64,000 bases of DNA, taken from Pyropia yezoensis. Taxonomy: Eukaryota > Rhodophyta > Bangiophyceae > Bangiales > Bangiaceae. The notes under the pieces were generated by a model. The model searched no databases. It worked only from the letters and a program-made list of their open reading frames with translations, and was not told where the DNA came from. This document shows, one piece after another, positions 43,391 through 54,749 of this stretch. Positions within the stretch are counted from its first letter, which is position 1; every line of letters starts with the position of its first letter. The stretch spans positions 19,349,816-19,413,815 of the forward strand of contig CM020619.1 of NCBI GenBank assembly GCA_009829735.1, written 5' to 3'. A program made the translations under genes and the position numbers.

Positions 43391-44396
43391 ATGGCAGCTA
43401 CAGCCACCGCCAACCGCTTTGAGGAGCCTGGCCCCCATCACGTCCGCCAGTACCAGACCGTGCCGATGCCCGCTCCCGGCCCCGGGGAGGTGCGGCTGGC
43501 CGTCAAGGCCATTGGGGTCGGGTTTCTGGCGAGTGCCTATACCGCGCGGGCTTCTACGTCCACAAGATGGTGGCGCCGGGCTCCGTGTGCAACAACGCCG
43601 TCGGCACTGTGGACGCTGTCGGGGACGGCGTTTTCTCCCCTGCCGTCGGTGACCGCGTGTCGACCATCCCTCTCTTCCCCTTGAGCCGCCACCCCGTCTA
43701 TGGTCGGCACGTGGTCATCCCTGCGTCGGTGAAGGCCGCCTACTTTGAATACCTCAACCCACAGGAGAATGCGGCGCTGCGGATGCAGGTGGCCACAGCG
43801 TACGGGGCCCTGGTCATCCGTGCACCCATCGCCAGGGGGGATGAGGTGCTTGTCATCCCCACCTTGCGGGGGGTGGACAAGGCGGCGATTGAACTAGTTT
43901 TCCAGGTGGGGGGGGGGGGCATTGGGGTCATCCGGTCGGCAGCCAAGGCGGCGGCCATCCGTGACGCCGGCGCCGCGCACGTCATTGTGACTTCTGAGGA
44001 GGACCTCGTCGAGCAGGTGCAGGCCACACAGGTGGAGAGGGCCTTGCCGTGGTATTCAATGCCCTCGCTGGCGACGCTTTGATAGCCGACCTAGTCACCG
44101 TCACACGTACTGGCGGGGCCATTGTGCAGTTTGGGGACATCGGGGGGTCCCCACTGACACTCCCCCAGGTACAGTTTATCGCCAAGGGGCTCAACTGCTA
44201 CGGCTACTCGCTGTACGAGGTGGGCACGGATGCGGCGGCGCTCGACCCCCTCCGGGCGCTTGTGGTCAAGGGCGTGACGGCAGGGGCATTCAAGCCCGGA
44301 GTGGGTAAGGTGCTTCCGTTTTAGGAGATGGTGGAGGTGCACCGGTACCTCGAGGCGGGCTCCATGGACGGCAGCGTCGTTGTGCGGGTGTCCTGA
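43391..44396 (+). pseudogene. Quinone oxidoreductase-like (MDR family) pseudogene
   Basis: Zinc-independent medium-chain dehydrogenase/reductase, which in intact relatives reduces quinones or enoyl substrates with NADPH. The start CCATGG gives MAATATANRFEEPGPHHVRQ; MPAPGPGEVRLAVKAIGVGF is the family's N-terminal GroES-like strand pattern. The frame then shifts near 43530; in the second frame GFYVHKMVAPGSVCNN and VDAVGDGVFSPAVGDRV follow the PG...G.V..VG..V..GDRV pattern, and a Gly-rich VGGGGIGVI stands for the Rossmann loop. A second shift near 44045 leads to VVFNALAGDALIADLV and YGYSLYEVGT. A TAG at 44322-44324 interrupts KVLPF-EMVEVHRYLEAGSM, where CAG would fit. The true end is VVVRVS, TGA at 44394-44396. 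Two frameshifts and one stop show a dead gene. Confidence 0.8.
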
Positions 44397-47300
44397 ACAC
44401 CGAGAGTTCTTCCTGTGAGCGTTTCCGTACTTTCCACGTGTATCGTTTTCTTGGAGGCCGTGCTTTCTGCTGCTCTACGCGAGGCGTGTTGTAGCACAAG
44501 GGGATGGGGGCTGGCTTCCCCCGCACCGCGTGTGCGTGTCCCCATCATCCACAGTCACCTATTCGAGGCGTGCCAGCCGTTGCATGACAGGCAGGCCACA
44601 CCACGTCTTCGTGCAGGAGAAGGCTCGCCCCTCAATAGCCATCATTGAAGGGGTAGCCATGGCAGCCCTCTGCTCTCGACCACTCCCTGGCTGACCCCCA
44701 ATCACACGCGCAGACAGCATTCCCCCTGAGGCCGCCCTCTAGGAATACAGGCAGTTCAAAGAGATGTATCACCCCCAGCTGTCGTTGGCACACGGGCGGG
44801 ACGGCGATGTCCACGGCATCGGTAGCAGCGGGTTCTTCTGGAGGGGGGGGGGGGTGGCCGTATCGGGCGTGCTGGAAGGGGGTTGGCTTGCGGAGGCTGG
44901 TGCGGTGACGGCGCTTGTGCAAGGTGACGGTTGTCATGGTGCGCTATTTTACACCATGCAAAGCCATACTTATGTAAATGGACGATACAGAAACACATAC
45001 GAGGTCAGAGCACAAGAAAAAAAAAAGACCAAGAGAAATACGACAGCTGTACATACAACGACGTCACGCCCGCACGCACGGGTCTTGTGCGCGTCAAGTG
45101 CTTGCGAAAAGAGATCCTCCCCCGCCTCCCCCCCATCCCCCCGCACCGCCACCCCGACCACCCCACCTCCCCCGGCCCTGGGCGCCTGGCCACTCCCCCC
45201 AAAACCTCAATCGTCCGCCCTCCCCGCCCGCGCCAGGGCCACCAGCGCGGTCCCCAGGACGAGCCCGGCGGCGGCGGTGGCCACCCGGCCAAGCCCGACC
45301 CGCCACGGCCGGCCGCCGCCGGCCCCTCCCCGCCGGCGGTCGGGGCGGCCCGCCGCGCCGGGGGCGGCGGCCGTCGCCGCAGTCCCCGGCGGCGACAGCC
45401 GCCGCCGCCGCCCGGCGGCCCCGGCGGCGGCCGCAACATGCACGGCCGCGGCGGCTTCCGCGTGGGCCCAGGAAGCTCGTGCCACCGCCGCCGCGGACGG
45501 GGCGGTCGCCGCGTCGCGGCGGCGCCCACCGGCGACGGTCTTGACCCGCGGGTGGGTCGTCGTGGGCGCCCCGCCAGCGGCGGCGCGGCCCGTCACCGCC
45601 GCTGTGCCTGCGGCGGCGGCGGTGGTGGTGGGTCCGTCTGCGGCGGCGGCCCCCGGCGCCCCCGCAGGGACCGGCGCCGTCGCCGCGCGGGGGTGGGGGC
45701 GGCGGCAGGCGGGGCGCGCCGCCGCCGGCGGCCGCGTCGTCCTTGGCTCCGCCGCGGCTTCCGGCGGCGCCGCTCCGCCCGCAGCTGCGGCGACTGTCTC
45801 CGTGGTCGCCGCGCCGGCTGGGGGGGCGCCCCGGCCGTCGGCGGCGGCGCCGACGGCAGCAGGCGGGCGGTCCGCCAGGGCGGCCGCCCGGCCCTCTGCC
45901 ATCAGGGCTGCAAAGGCGGGCCGGCGCGGCGGCCGCCGCGGTGGGTGGCAGCGGGGACAGGCCGGCGGCGGGGGTGGCGGACAGGGGGGCGGGGTGGGTG
46001 GAGGGGGCGGCGGCCGTGCAGGCGGTGACGGTTGGGGACACCATGGTTTGGCACGAGAGGAGGGGGGTGGGCGAAAGGGGGGAGGGCCGGGGGCGGAAGG
46101 GGGCAGGGGGAGGGAAAGGGGCGAGAAGGGAGAAAATGGCCGTGACAAGCGTTGGCTGGTGGAGCGCGGTGACGGTAGCAGATGGGGAAGAAGAAAGGGG
46201 GGGGGCCGGGAGGGGGGTGGATGCGTCCTTGGCCAAGACAGCCGCAGGCGTGGCGGGAGGGCGGTGACCGTAGGTGCGGGTGGAGGAGCGGAGGGTGTGC
46301 TGCTGCGGGTCACAGAGCGGCAAAGGCAGCCGCGGCAGCGCCGCTCAAGTGGAGGGGTGAGAGCGTTAACCCCCCCCCCCCCCACACCCCTCTCAACCCC
46401 CCCCCCCCCCCACATCGCCGTACGCACAGCACCCCCCCCCGGCACCCCCCCCCCCCCCTGCCCGTCGCCCTGGAGCGCACCGCCCCCGCGGGTGCCCGCG
46501 CGCGCGCGGGGGGGCGCGGTGGGTGCGGCACCGCAGAGCGGCGCCCACCCCCCCCCACCCCCTTCCCCCCACCCCCCCCCCCCCCCCCTGCCCGTCCGTG
46601 TCTGCCCTCGGGGGGTGCATCCCCTCCCCCCCCCCCGCCCAACCCCCCCCCCCCCCTCACCCCCCCCCCCCCTCTCGACGCGCCCCCCCCCCCCGCCCCC
46701 AACTCCCGCCCGTCCTACCCCGCCGCGGCGCCTAACGGTTCCCCGTATGGTGGCAAGCATCCGCGGCGGCAACCGCCCCCGAACCGCCGCGGCGGCGGTG
46801 GCGGCGGTGGCGGCGGCGGTAGCGGTGGCGGCGGCTACCGTCTATGCCACCTGCTCGAGTGGCAGGTGGCGCATCATGGCGGAGAGCGGGAGGTGGGGGG
46901 GGGGGGCGGAAGGGCGGGGCGGGGCGGGGCGGGGCGGGGCGGGGCGGGGCGGGGCGGGGCGGGGCGGGGCGGGGTGGAATGGGCGGGGGCGGGGGCCGGC
47001 ACGGGCGTGGGGACGGGGTGGAACGGGCGGGCGACGCCGCGGCGGCGGCGCTTCCGCCCCCCCCCCCCCCCCCCCCCCCACCCTCCTCCTCAGCGGCCTC
47101 CAAACGAAAAAAAAGGGGGCAGGAGGGGACGCGGCACACCCCAGCAGGGCGCCCGCCGCCACCGCGACGCACCCTCCCGTGCCGGCCCCAGCCCCGCCCA
47201 TTCCACCCCACCCCCCCCCCCCCACGTCCCGCACGGGGCTTGCAAGGACGGCGGGGGCGGGGCGCAACGGGGGGGGCGCGGCGCGGGGCGGCGGCGGTGC

Positions 47301-47963
47301 CCCGCTTTCCCCCCCCCCCCCCCGCATCCCCCCCGCCCTCCACCTCCCCCTCTCCCTCGTGCTCGCTGGTAGGTAGGGGGTGGGGTTACTGGGGGGGGGG
47401 GAATGGGCGCGAAGGCGCGTGGGGATAAGTGGCCGCCCGTGGCGTCGCTGCCGTGTCTGCTGGCACAGCGCTCCCCAGTGGGCGGTCAGATCTGGGGGTG
47501 GAGAGGTGGGGGAGGGGGGGGGTGGAGGGGGTGGAGGGGGTGGAGGGGGGGGGGGGGGGTGGGGGCGGGGGGAGAGGGGGTGTGCTGTAGGGAAGACAGC
47601 AAGGGAGCAGGCCGAAAAGGGGGACGTCTTGTCCGTTCGCTTCTCCGCCCCCCCCATCCCGCCCCCCATCCCGCCCCCCCCCCCCCCCGTAAAGGGGCCT
47701 CATTGATGCCTGGCCGGCCGGCCATAACCAGGACCGCCTCTGGCGGTTGGCGCGTGCGTGCAAAGGCTTGCGTCACCACAACCGATTCCCCCCCCCCCCG
47801 TTCCCCCCCCTCCTCGTCATCAGGGCCGTTGCCCCCCCGTCCGCGTGCGGGATAAAGGGTGTCCAGGGGGGGGGGGGGGGGGGGAGGGTGCGGGGCACGT
47901 CATCCGCCACCAGTGTGTGCAGCAGGCCCCTCCTCGTCATTAGGGCCGTAGTGCCGATAGTGT
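44397..47963. other. Spacer rich in C/G runs; weak coding traces only
   Basis: Near 44700-44990 a plus frame reads DSIPPEAAL-(TAG)-EYRQFKEMYHPQLS, a possible remnant of an unrecognised gene. On the minus strand, 46042 down to 45207 is an open Ala/Pro-rich frame ending VATAAAGLVLGTALVALARA, which resembles a C-terminal membrane segment; I do not recognise it. 46.37-46.72 kb and 47.06-47.36 kb are dominated by C runs. Confidence 0.3.
46912..46974 (+). repeat. (GGGGC)n pentanucleotide repeat
   Basis: Eleven perfect GGGGC units (46916-46970) with partial units at each end. It is a strong G-quadruplex candidate. Confidence 0.95.
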
Positions 47964-48319
47964 AAGAGTGAGATATTTAGTGAGATAGTGAGAGAGTGAC
48001 AGAGTGAGAGTGTGACAGAGTGACAGAGTGAGAGAGTGAGATAGTGAGAGAGTGAGAGTGTGACAGAGTGACAGAGTGAGAGAGTGACAGAGTGAGAGAG
48101 TGAGATAGTGAGAGAGTGAGAGAGTGAGATAGTGAGAGAGTGACAGAGTGACAGAGTGAGAGAGTGACAGAGTGAGAGAGTGAGAGAGTGACAGAGTGAC
48201 AGAGTGAGAGAGTGAGATAGTGAGAGAGTGACAGAGTGAGAGAGTGAAAGAGTGAGAGAGTGAGAGTGTGAGAGAGTGAGATACTGTAGTGAGATAGTGA
48301 GAGAGTGAGAGAGTGAGTG
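47964..48319 (+). repeat. 8-bp minisatellite (AGTGAGAG family)
   Basis: About 44 units of AGTGAGAG, AGTGACAG and AGTGAGAT with a few TGTGAGAG variants. It ends directly beside the MITE at 48328. It has no stop codons on the minus strand but is not a gene. Confidence 0.95.
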
Positions 48320-48327
48320 TGCCTCTA

Positions 48328-48446
48328 TAGTGCGTCCCATAAAAAGTGGACGTGCTCGTGTCGTGATCATGTCGAATATCGGCCACTGGACCAATCAAAC
48401 CCACACTACACGACCCGTGCACGTCCACTTTTTACGGGACGCACAA
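48328..48446. mobile_element. 119-bp MITE, Tc1/mariner type
   Basis: Inverted ends 48328-48365 and 48409-48446 match at about 34 of 38 positions (core GTGCGTCCCATAAAAAGTGG). Both ends are flanked by TA (48326-48327 and 48447-48448). There is no coding capacity. The ends are unlike those of the two transposase-bearing elements in the window. Confidence 0.8.
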
Positions 48447-50526
48447 TATATGGTACCACCTTGAAACGGGGCCATCCTTTTCGCATTGATTTGCCCGTCA
48501 GCGGGTGTGGGTCCGGGCCCCCGGCCACCGCCTTGCATGGCCCTGCCATTGGAGACACGAGTACAATAGAGGGAGGAACCCCGCCCTTACGCGCGGCCGC
48601 GCTCTCTCGTGGCCTCCCCTGTTTCTTTTTGTTGTTTTTTTTGCGCGTCATACAGAACAACAAGAGAATAGACCGACGGCAGAGGGCGGGCGGTGGTGAT
48701 CGCGTGATGGACTGGTGGAGGAAAGCCCCGTCGGTCTCGAGAGTGCCGGGCTGGGGGGGGGGGGGGGGGGGGGGGGGTGGGCGTGCCTCACGCCGCGTGC
48801 CCGACGGCGGATCACCACCAAATCGCCAAAAAAAAAACGGCGCCGCCGCTGGCCCCCGGCCCCCCCCGCCACGCGCCCCCCCCCCCCACCCCAGATCTAA
48901 ACGCTTCCTGGGTCCCCCGCCCACAAAAGGGGGGAGGTCAGTGGGGGCGGCATGTACACAGTCGTATGAAAATCTCGCACGAGGCGGGCGCTCTTCTGTC
49001 GTCCTTTTTCCGCCCACACGCTTAAATACAATTGGCCCTCCCCATGCACTGTTGTGGAATGGAGCGGGGCATGCCCAAGTACTTGGCCTGCCCCACCCAA
49101 TCCACTGGACACGTGGCTGTGGACCGGCGGGGTGGACCAGCGGTGAGGGGTGGTCCGCTGGGGCGTGGGTGTCGGGCGGACGTGGGCGTGGCGGACAGGC
49201 CTTGGGCGCCCAAGCCTCGTGAACGGGGGGCCCACCCTGTACCCCAGAAGTGGGGTGACGAGTGCAAGGCTGGCGAGGGCGATGACCGTGGCGGGCGCGT
49301 ACGCCCTGCCCACGTCCCACTGGGGGTGACGGTCGGGCGGGAGAGGCCCGACGAGAGAGCGCATGAGGACGGGCAATTCGAGTGCCCACGCGGGGGAGCC
49401 CCACGAGGGGGTACCCAAGGGGAGTTGCGGCGGGGTGCCGCAGAGCTAGCTGCCTGGGCCGTACGGCCGGGGCGGCAGCTCCCAGTCCGCCCGATGCGGA
49501 GGGGGGCACGCCGTGACGCGGGAGGTGCACGGTGCACTGCTTGCTGCGGGCGGGCGCTCCCTGGAGGGTTGCATAAGAGTGAGGGACGGGGGGGGTAGCC
49601 CGAGAGTCTCACGAACGACTTCGCGTTGACCACGGTCCCTAGTGCCGAGGTGGAGGAGGGGCATGCTGGTACACGGCGGCACCCACGCAGGTGGGCAGCT
49701 GGCCCATCTTCCCGCACGTTCCACAACAGGCACCGCCACCACCAGTCGCCCCCCGCATCACGGGCGGTCCAAAAGGCGTTCCAAGACACGGTTGTGAGTT
49801 TGTGGTGCGAGTTTGTGGCGTCACAAACTCGGCATTACAAGGGCTCTCGCAGTCCAAGACACCTGAGTTTGTGGCGAGGTGGTTGATAAATTTTCTTCCC
49901 ATTTACTATTACGCATGCCCCCACTCCCCCACCAAAGAGCCCTGCCCACAGTGTCTCCAGCTCCACCCACCCTCACCGTGGCGCTCCCCCTGCCACCCCC
50001 TCCCCACAACCCCTCCGACCACCACAGGAACCCCCCCCCCATCCGCCGAGACGTGCCCCCCCCCCCACCGCATCCCAGCGCGCGCCCCCCCCCCCGACCG
50101 CTGGAGAATCCGTCCTGCAACCCGCCCAGATGCCCCCTCCCCAGTCTGCTCAGATGCTCGCCCGGCGACCCCCAGGCAACCCGAGCACCACTCCCCCTCC
50201 ACCGCAGGAACCCCGTTCTATGGTGCTGCTTCGCGCGAAAAAACACCCTCCCCTGGCGTAGTGGACGGAGACCGAGGGACACAGCGGACGTTGGGACAGG
50301 GCTAACGGTCAGCGGTGGGAAAAGATTAAGGGAGACCGACGGTTCAAAAACCCGCGCCAGACGGTGACGGAGGCGGCGGCAGGTGACGATCCAGGTCCGT
50401 CAGTAACAATTTGTTACGACCAACGGACTTTTTTTTTGAATCTTGAATATTAATATCCGCCGAGGTACTCCAAATGTGGCGCCTGACGATCGTCGCGAAG
50501 CCGTACCACTTGTACTGGGGCTTACT
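48447..50526. other. Spacer, no supported gene
   Basis: Contains a G25 run (48753-48777), an A9 run and a small hairpin at 49808-49831 (CGAGTTTGTG-gcgt-CACAAACTCG), with two more GAGTTTGTGG words nearby. Open frames on both strands are Arg/Pro/Gly-rich and show no motif. Confidence 0.5.
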
Positions 50527-50605
50527 GAGTGGCGGTAATGGCAGCCTACATTCTCAAGTGAGATTGGGAATGTAGGCTGCGCATTGAGAATGTAGGCTGC
50601 TGGTA
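50527..50605 (+). repeat. Left part of the 122-bp repeat interrupted by the pogo element
   Basis: 79 bases matching 40149-40227. The remaining 45 bases are at 52845-52889, beyond the transposon, with TA present on both sides. Confidence 0.95.
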
Positions 50606-52844
50606 CAGTGATTATTCGACTGTGTGATGAGGGGCCACCTCGTCGCACACGCTGTCAATTCTGGCACGTGTGAAGATTGGGGTCAATGTGGTGGAACTGA
50701 CAGAGAAATTGTTCATGACATTTCTTTGAAATACAACAACACGGACCGGTGGGACATGCTCGCACACCGAACCACAAACTGCTGCAACCGTGTCCATCGA
50801 AGGCGACCCTCTGCACGCAGGTCTCCGCGAGAGAAACTCCACAACACAACGTCGTCTCACCAGCTCTATTCATCATCTTTCCCCGCAAGCACCATATCAA
50901 CTGTTTGGTCGACCGCGTCGTGGTCATCCTCTGCAGCCAACCAACCCTCCACGGCGTCAGCACGCTCACATGGGGTCAGCCACTCAAAGTCCTCCCTCAA
51001 GCTGCTGTTTGCCAGAAGGGCGACGATCTGCGACACGTCCGAATGAATGCCCTCCGCTACGGGCGAAACACCATGCAGCTGTCGACGCACTTCTGCAGCG
51101 GCTTCAGCAGGTAGCACCTCCGCCGACAGCCAGCAGTTGGCGATTTGAACCGCCGTGACTTTGCCCCACTCGTCTTGTAGGATCCGGGCAGCGTCCAGCA
51201 GGTGTGCCTGCCCGCCCTGGTCGAGACCGCCGCCTCGTGGTACACGCGGAGCCGCCTGAGTGGAGTCGATGAGCCGGTCCAGATTGGCCGCAGTCCGTTC
51301 CAGAAGTCTCGTCTTGTAACGACGCTTCACTGCCGCAATGATTCCCTTGTCCAGCGGCTGAAATCTTGCCGTCGTGTTGGGAGGCAGCTCGATGATGGTT
51401 ACTTGTGGGTGATGAATCTCGCTATGGCAGCTCAGGTTGTCCAGGACTAGGAAGACGTGGCTAGCCGTTTGGGCCCTCAGGCCCGTCACAAAGACCTCGA
51501 AGAACCACCGTTTGAAGACGTGTGAGTCCGTCCAGGCCGACCGTTGCGACAGGTAGGGTAACGGGCACTCGTTGCCAACGCCACAGGAGCACGACGGGTT
51601 GGCCGCTTTCCCAATCATCGTAATAGGCAGCTTGTGTGACCCAGTGGCATTGCAACAGAGCGTGAGGGTGACACGATCTTTACTCCGCATGGCCTTGCTG
51701 CCCCTCGCGTGACTACGATCTGCTCGGGGCACGTACGACCGCGAGGGAAGACACCGGTAGAGCAGCCCAGTCTCGTCCACATTGTAGATGAGATCGGGGT
51801 CCACACCCGCCAGCTGCTGCCGAATCTGCTCCATGCGCTCCGCCGCCTCCTCCACGTTCGCCGACGCGCCAGCACCGTGCAAGGCAACGTTGAGAATGCC
51901 GTGCCGACGGGCCCAGTTCTGCAGGAACCCGTTCGAAGCTGTAAAGGTCGTGATGCCCAGCTCCCCAGCAATCTGAAGCGCCTTGGTCCGCAGCACCGCC
52001 AGTGACAGGGGCATGCGCTTCCGCGTCCGAGCGCGGACGGTCAACCCCCACTCCTTCAGTCGCGCATCAATCTCAGGATAGGCACTGGCGCGGGCCGTCA
52101 CGGAAGACTCGGAGGCACCGGCTGCCAGTCGGGCCCGAAGCACTTCCCGGTTCCGGTACGCAGACTTGAGGGTGCTAGGGGAGTACTCATTCTGCATCTG
52201 GGCCCCGATCCACGCCCAGGATTTGCCCGCCTCCTTCCACGAGACGACTTGCAGCTTGGTCGCGAGACTCATGCTGGTCCTCTTGCGCCGGCCGTTGATC
52301 CGCCGAGCAGGTGCCTGCGCACGCGCGGGCGACGACAGGATGGCATGAGCTGTCACACTGGCGACTCGGGCCACTGCTTGTACGTCCTCCGCCAGGTGCG
52401 GGATGGCACCAGGGTTGCGACGGGCTAGAGCTGCCTCGGCTGCCGCGGCCGCGGCGTCCACCACAGATGACACGAGCATGATGATCACACCGGTCTCGCG
52501 AGCGATCTTGCGCCAGAGAAGGCGGACGGCCTCCCTTCGACAGAGGGTGTCGTGGCACGCGTCGGGGAATATGGGTGCAACGACCGGGGGGGGGGGGTGG
52601 GGGGGGGGGGGTGTTTGAGGAACGAGCGGGTAGCAGTGCGCAGAGCCGACGGCGGTGACCGCCGGCGTCGGCGGGGGTCGCGGTCAGACGCCTCGGCCTG
52701 TGTCGTCTCTCATCACACGCTACCTTCTAATGACTCGAAGAATTCCCAGCTGGAAAGCGCTTCGCGGTATTTGCGTCAACGAGATCGGCTCGATTATGTG
52801 ACCCCGGTCATATAAACGAGCGAGATATGATCGAGTACACCCTG
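50606..52844 (-). mobile_element. Complete pogo-family transposon, 2239 bp
   Basis: The ends begin CAG: CAGTGATTATTCGACTGTGT on the left and, inverted, CAGGGTGTACTCGATCATAT on the right, imperfect short inverted repeats. The element is flanked by TA (50604-50605 and 52845-52846). The preserved empty site at 40226-40227 defines the borders to the base. It carries one intact transposase gene, so it could be, or recently have been, autonomous. Confidence 0.9.
50866..52479 (-). CDS. Intact pogo/Tigger-type DDE transposase
   Basis: 537 residues from ATG to TGA with no lesion. It cuts and pastes the surrounding element. Residues ~66-120 form a psq/CENP-B-type helix-turn-helix (RTSMSLATKLQVVSWKEAGK). 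Residues ~130-200 match the second, Tc5-like DNA-binding domain, which ends LQNWARRHGI. The DDE_1 core follows: YNVDETGLLYRC (Asp ~235), FLVLDNLSCHS (Asp ~347) and LPPNTTARFQPLDKGI (Asp ~377), a spacing of 30. The tail is acidic (EDDHD...GKDDE). The frame is open three codons upstream of the chosen ATG. It lies wholly within the mapped element. Confidence 0.93.
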   Translation of the reverse strand: MLVSSVVDAAAAAAEAALARRNPGAIPHLAEDVQAVARVASVTAHAILSSPARAQAPARRINGRRKRTSMSLATKLQVVSWKEAGKSWAWIGAQMQNEYSPSTLKSAYRNREVLRARLAAGASESSVTARASAYPEIDARLKEWGLTVRARTRKRMPLSLAVLRTKALQIAGELGITTFTASNGFLQNWARRHGILNVALHGAGASANVEEAAERMEQIRQQLAGVDPDLIYNVDETGLLYRCLPSRSYVPRADRSHARGSKAMRSKDRVTLTLCCNATGSHKLPITMIGKAANPSCSCGVGNECPLPYLSQRSAWTDSHVFKRWFFEVFVTGLRAQTASHVFLVLDNLSCHSEIHHPQVTIIELPPNTTARFQPLDKGIIAAVKRRYKTRLLERTAANLDRLIDSTQAAPRVPRGGGLDQGGQAHLLDAARILQDEWGKVTAVQIANCWLSAEVLPAEAAAEVRRQLHGVSPVAEGIHSDVSQIVALLANSSLREDFEWLTPCERADAVEGWLAAEDDHDAVDQTVDMVLAGKDDE

Positions 52845-52889
52845 TACCCATATCGGGGGATCAACAGGACATGTCAGGCTGACAGTATC
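52845..52889 (+). repeat. Right part of the interrupted 122-bp repeat
   Basis: 45 bases matching 40226-40270 with three differences. It starts with the duplicated TA. Confidence 0.93.
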
Positions 52890-54749
52890 TTATGCTTATG
52901 ACCAGGCCCTTCGAGAGGGGGGCGTACGAACGCGTGCGCGTGGGACGTAGGCCTACCCTCCCGCTGTGACGAGCTCGTTGGTGCCCCCCCCCTCGGCCGG
53001 CTGCGACCGGGGGGACCCTGTTCCCCCACTGTTGGTCGATGGGACACCCACATCGCTGCGCCTCCCCACTCTCGCCGTCGCCCCCACTCGGCAGCTCCCC
53101 CGGGATTTGACTTTCCCCCCTCACCACTTCGTTGTACTACTGCTTCCGTGATCGCCGCCCATGCCTGTTTGCCAGCTTGTCGCCCCACCCCCATCTGCTA
53201 CCGCCCGGTGCCGCAGCTGTGAGCCAGCGGCCGCTTCCCCGTCACCGCGGCCGGCTAGCAGCCCCATGCCTCCGCAGCCGCGGATTTCCGCAACGGTCCC
53301 CACCCCCAGCTGCTCCTCCGTCGACTATCGTCGCCACTGGCCGGCCACTACCCCCCCGTCCCCATACGCGCTGGTCTCTCCGCCCCCGCCGCCGGCACGG
53401 CCTGAACGCACCCCCCGGCACTGCCAGCATCGGCGAGGTGACCACTTGGGTATGGTCGTCAAGTGAAAGAAGTCCTTCTGATGTGGAGCTTGCGAAGCAC
53501 AGTACCCGATCGTTCTAATGTACAGGGCCATGAGGCACGATGTCACTGAGAAAAGCAACTTAGAGCAAATCCACCGACGTCTCCCCAACTCGTGAAATGC
53601 AGGACAGGTGGTCGCTTTTCACTGGGCCTCCAAGGAGAGGCAACGTTGCGGGAAAGGCTTCACGAAAATCAAACGTACTTGCTATGACGTCGCCTCTGAT
53701 TGGTCGAACATCCAGGGCAGCTCACCTCGGCCGCAGCCGAGTCCGCGAGAGATTCAGCTCGTCAATGTCTCAATCGAGGTGAATCTCAACGTTGCGGATG
53801 CCAGGTGAGTCTGTCCGTCGGGTGGGTGACCCATTCGACGAAGCCATGGCTGTCGGTGCACCCAGGGTGCACGTCGGCGACGTGTTGGCGTTGGGGCCCT
53901 CTCGGGTGCGCGCTCCCGTGCATGCGTTTGTGTGAATCAGGCGGTGCCCGCCGGAGAGGCCGTTCTTCACCACCAGTCAACGTCGACGACACGGCAATTC
54001 AGCAATGGATCGTTCTACCAATGGGCAAAGCACAGAGGGGAGGGCTGCCGACACAAAAAATCGGACTCACCCACGCGGGTCCCATGGTGGGCGCGGGTCG
54101 TGTTTGGGCCACGGGATAGCTCGCATCCCTGTCGCCTCCCTTATCCCCTTCGGACGGCTAAAGAAGCGGCATTGCTGGGAAACAGTCAACGCGCAAACGT
54201 GACGCATTTACCTTGGCAGAAAACCGGCTAGCCCGCCCCCCCCCCCTCCCAACAATTGCCGTCTTGGGGCGGGGGGCAGTTTGTTGTGTCTGCGACGCCC
54301 CATCCACCCCCGCCATCTCCCCTCGCCCCACCCCGCACGCCACATGAGCCCGCCATTTTGCCGCCCGAAGTGCCCCTAGCCGGCATCGTCTTCAACCTTC
54401 ATGCCACCTGGAGCGCCTACGACGAGCCAACTGCCGCAAGAATCACCACACCTTCCCCCGACAACCGCCTTTTCCATATCGCAGCAGCGCTCCTGCCCCA
54501 GGACTGCCTCGCCCATTCCAGCCTTTTCCTGAACCGCTCCCCTCAAGTGCTACCTTGGTGGGTAGCTTCCTCGCCAACGCTGTCGTTGCGGGGGCGGCTT
54601 GGTGCCCTCCTGGGCACTCCACCTCTCTCTGGCTGTGGTGGTGTCTCTGGGGGTGCGTCTCGCGCAGCTGCGCGGCCCGGCGCCCCGCTTGGCCGTATCG
54701 CTTCTGGAACGCGACAGGCCGTCGTCCGCAGCTACATAAGCAACGAATA
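52890..54749. other. Spacer; one exon-like stretch at 53608-53805
   Basis: A plus frame at 53608-53805 has balanced composition (FHWASKERQRCGKGFTKIKR, REIQLVNVSIEVNLNVADA) and is followed at once by GTGAGT, a donor-like site. No family recognised and no downstream exon found. The remainder is Pro/Ser/Arg shadow frames. The left end of the PIF/Harbinger element should lie in this stretch, but I could not identify its inverted repeat. Confidence 0.3.

Noticed and set aside
44764..47376. 870-codon plus frame
   Set aside because: The first ~80 residues look protein-like, but the rest is a readout of C/G-rich DNA and G tracts. There is no family signal.
47964..48319. Minus-strand frame of Ser/Leu/Thr/His repeats
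   Set aside because: It is simply the translated 8-bp minisatellite.
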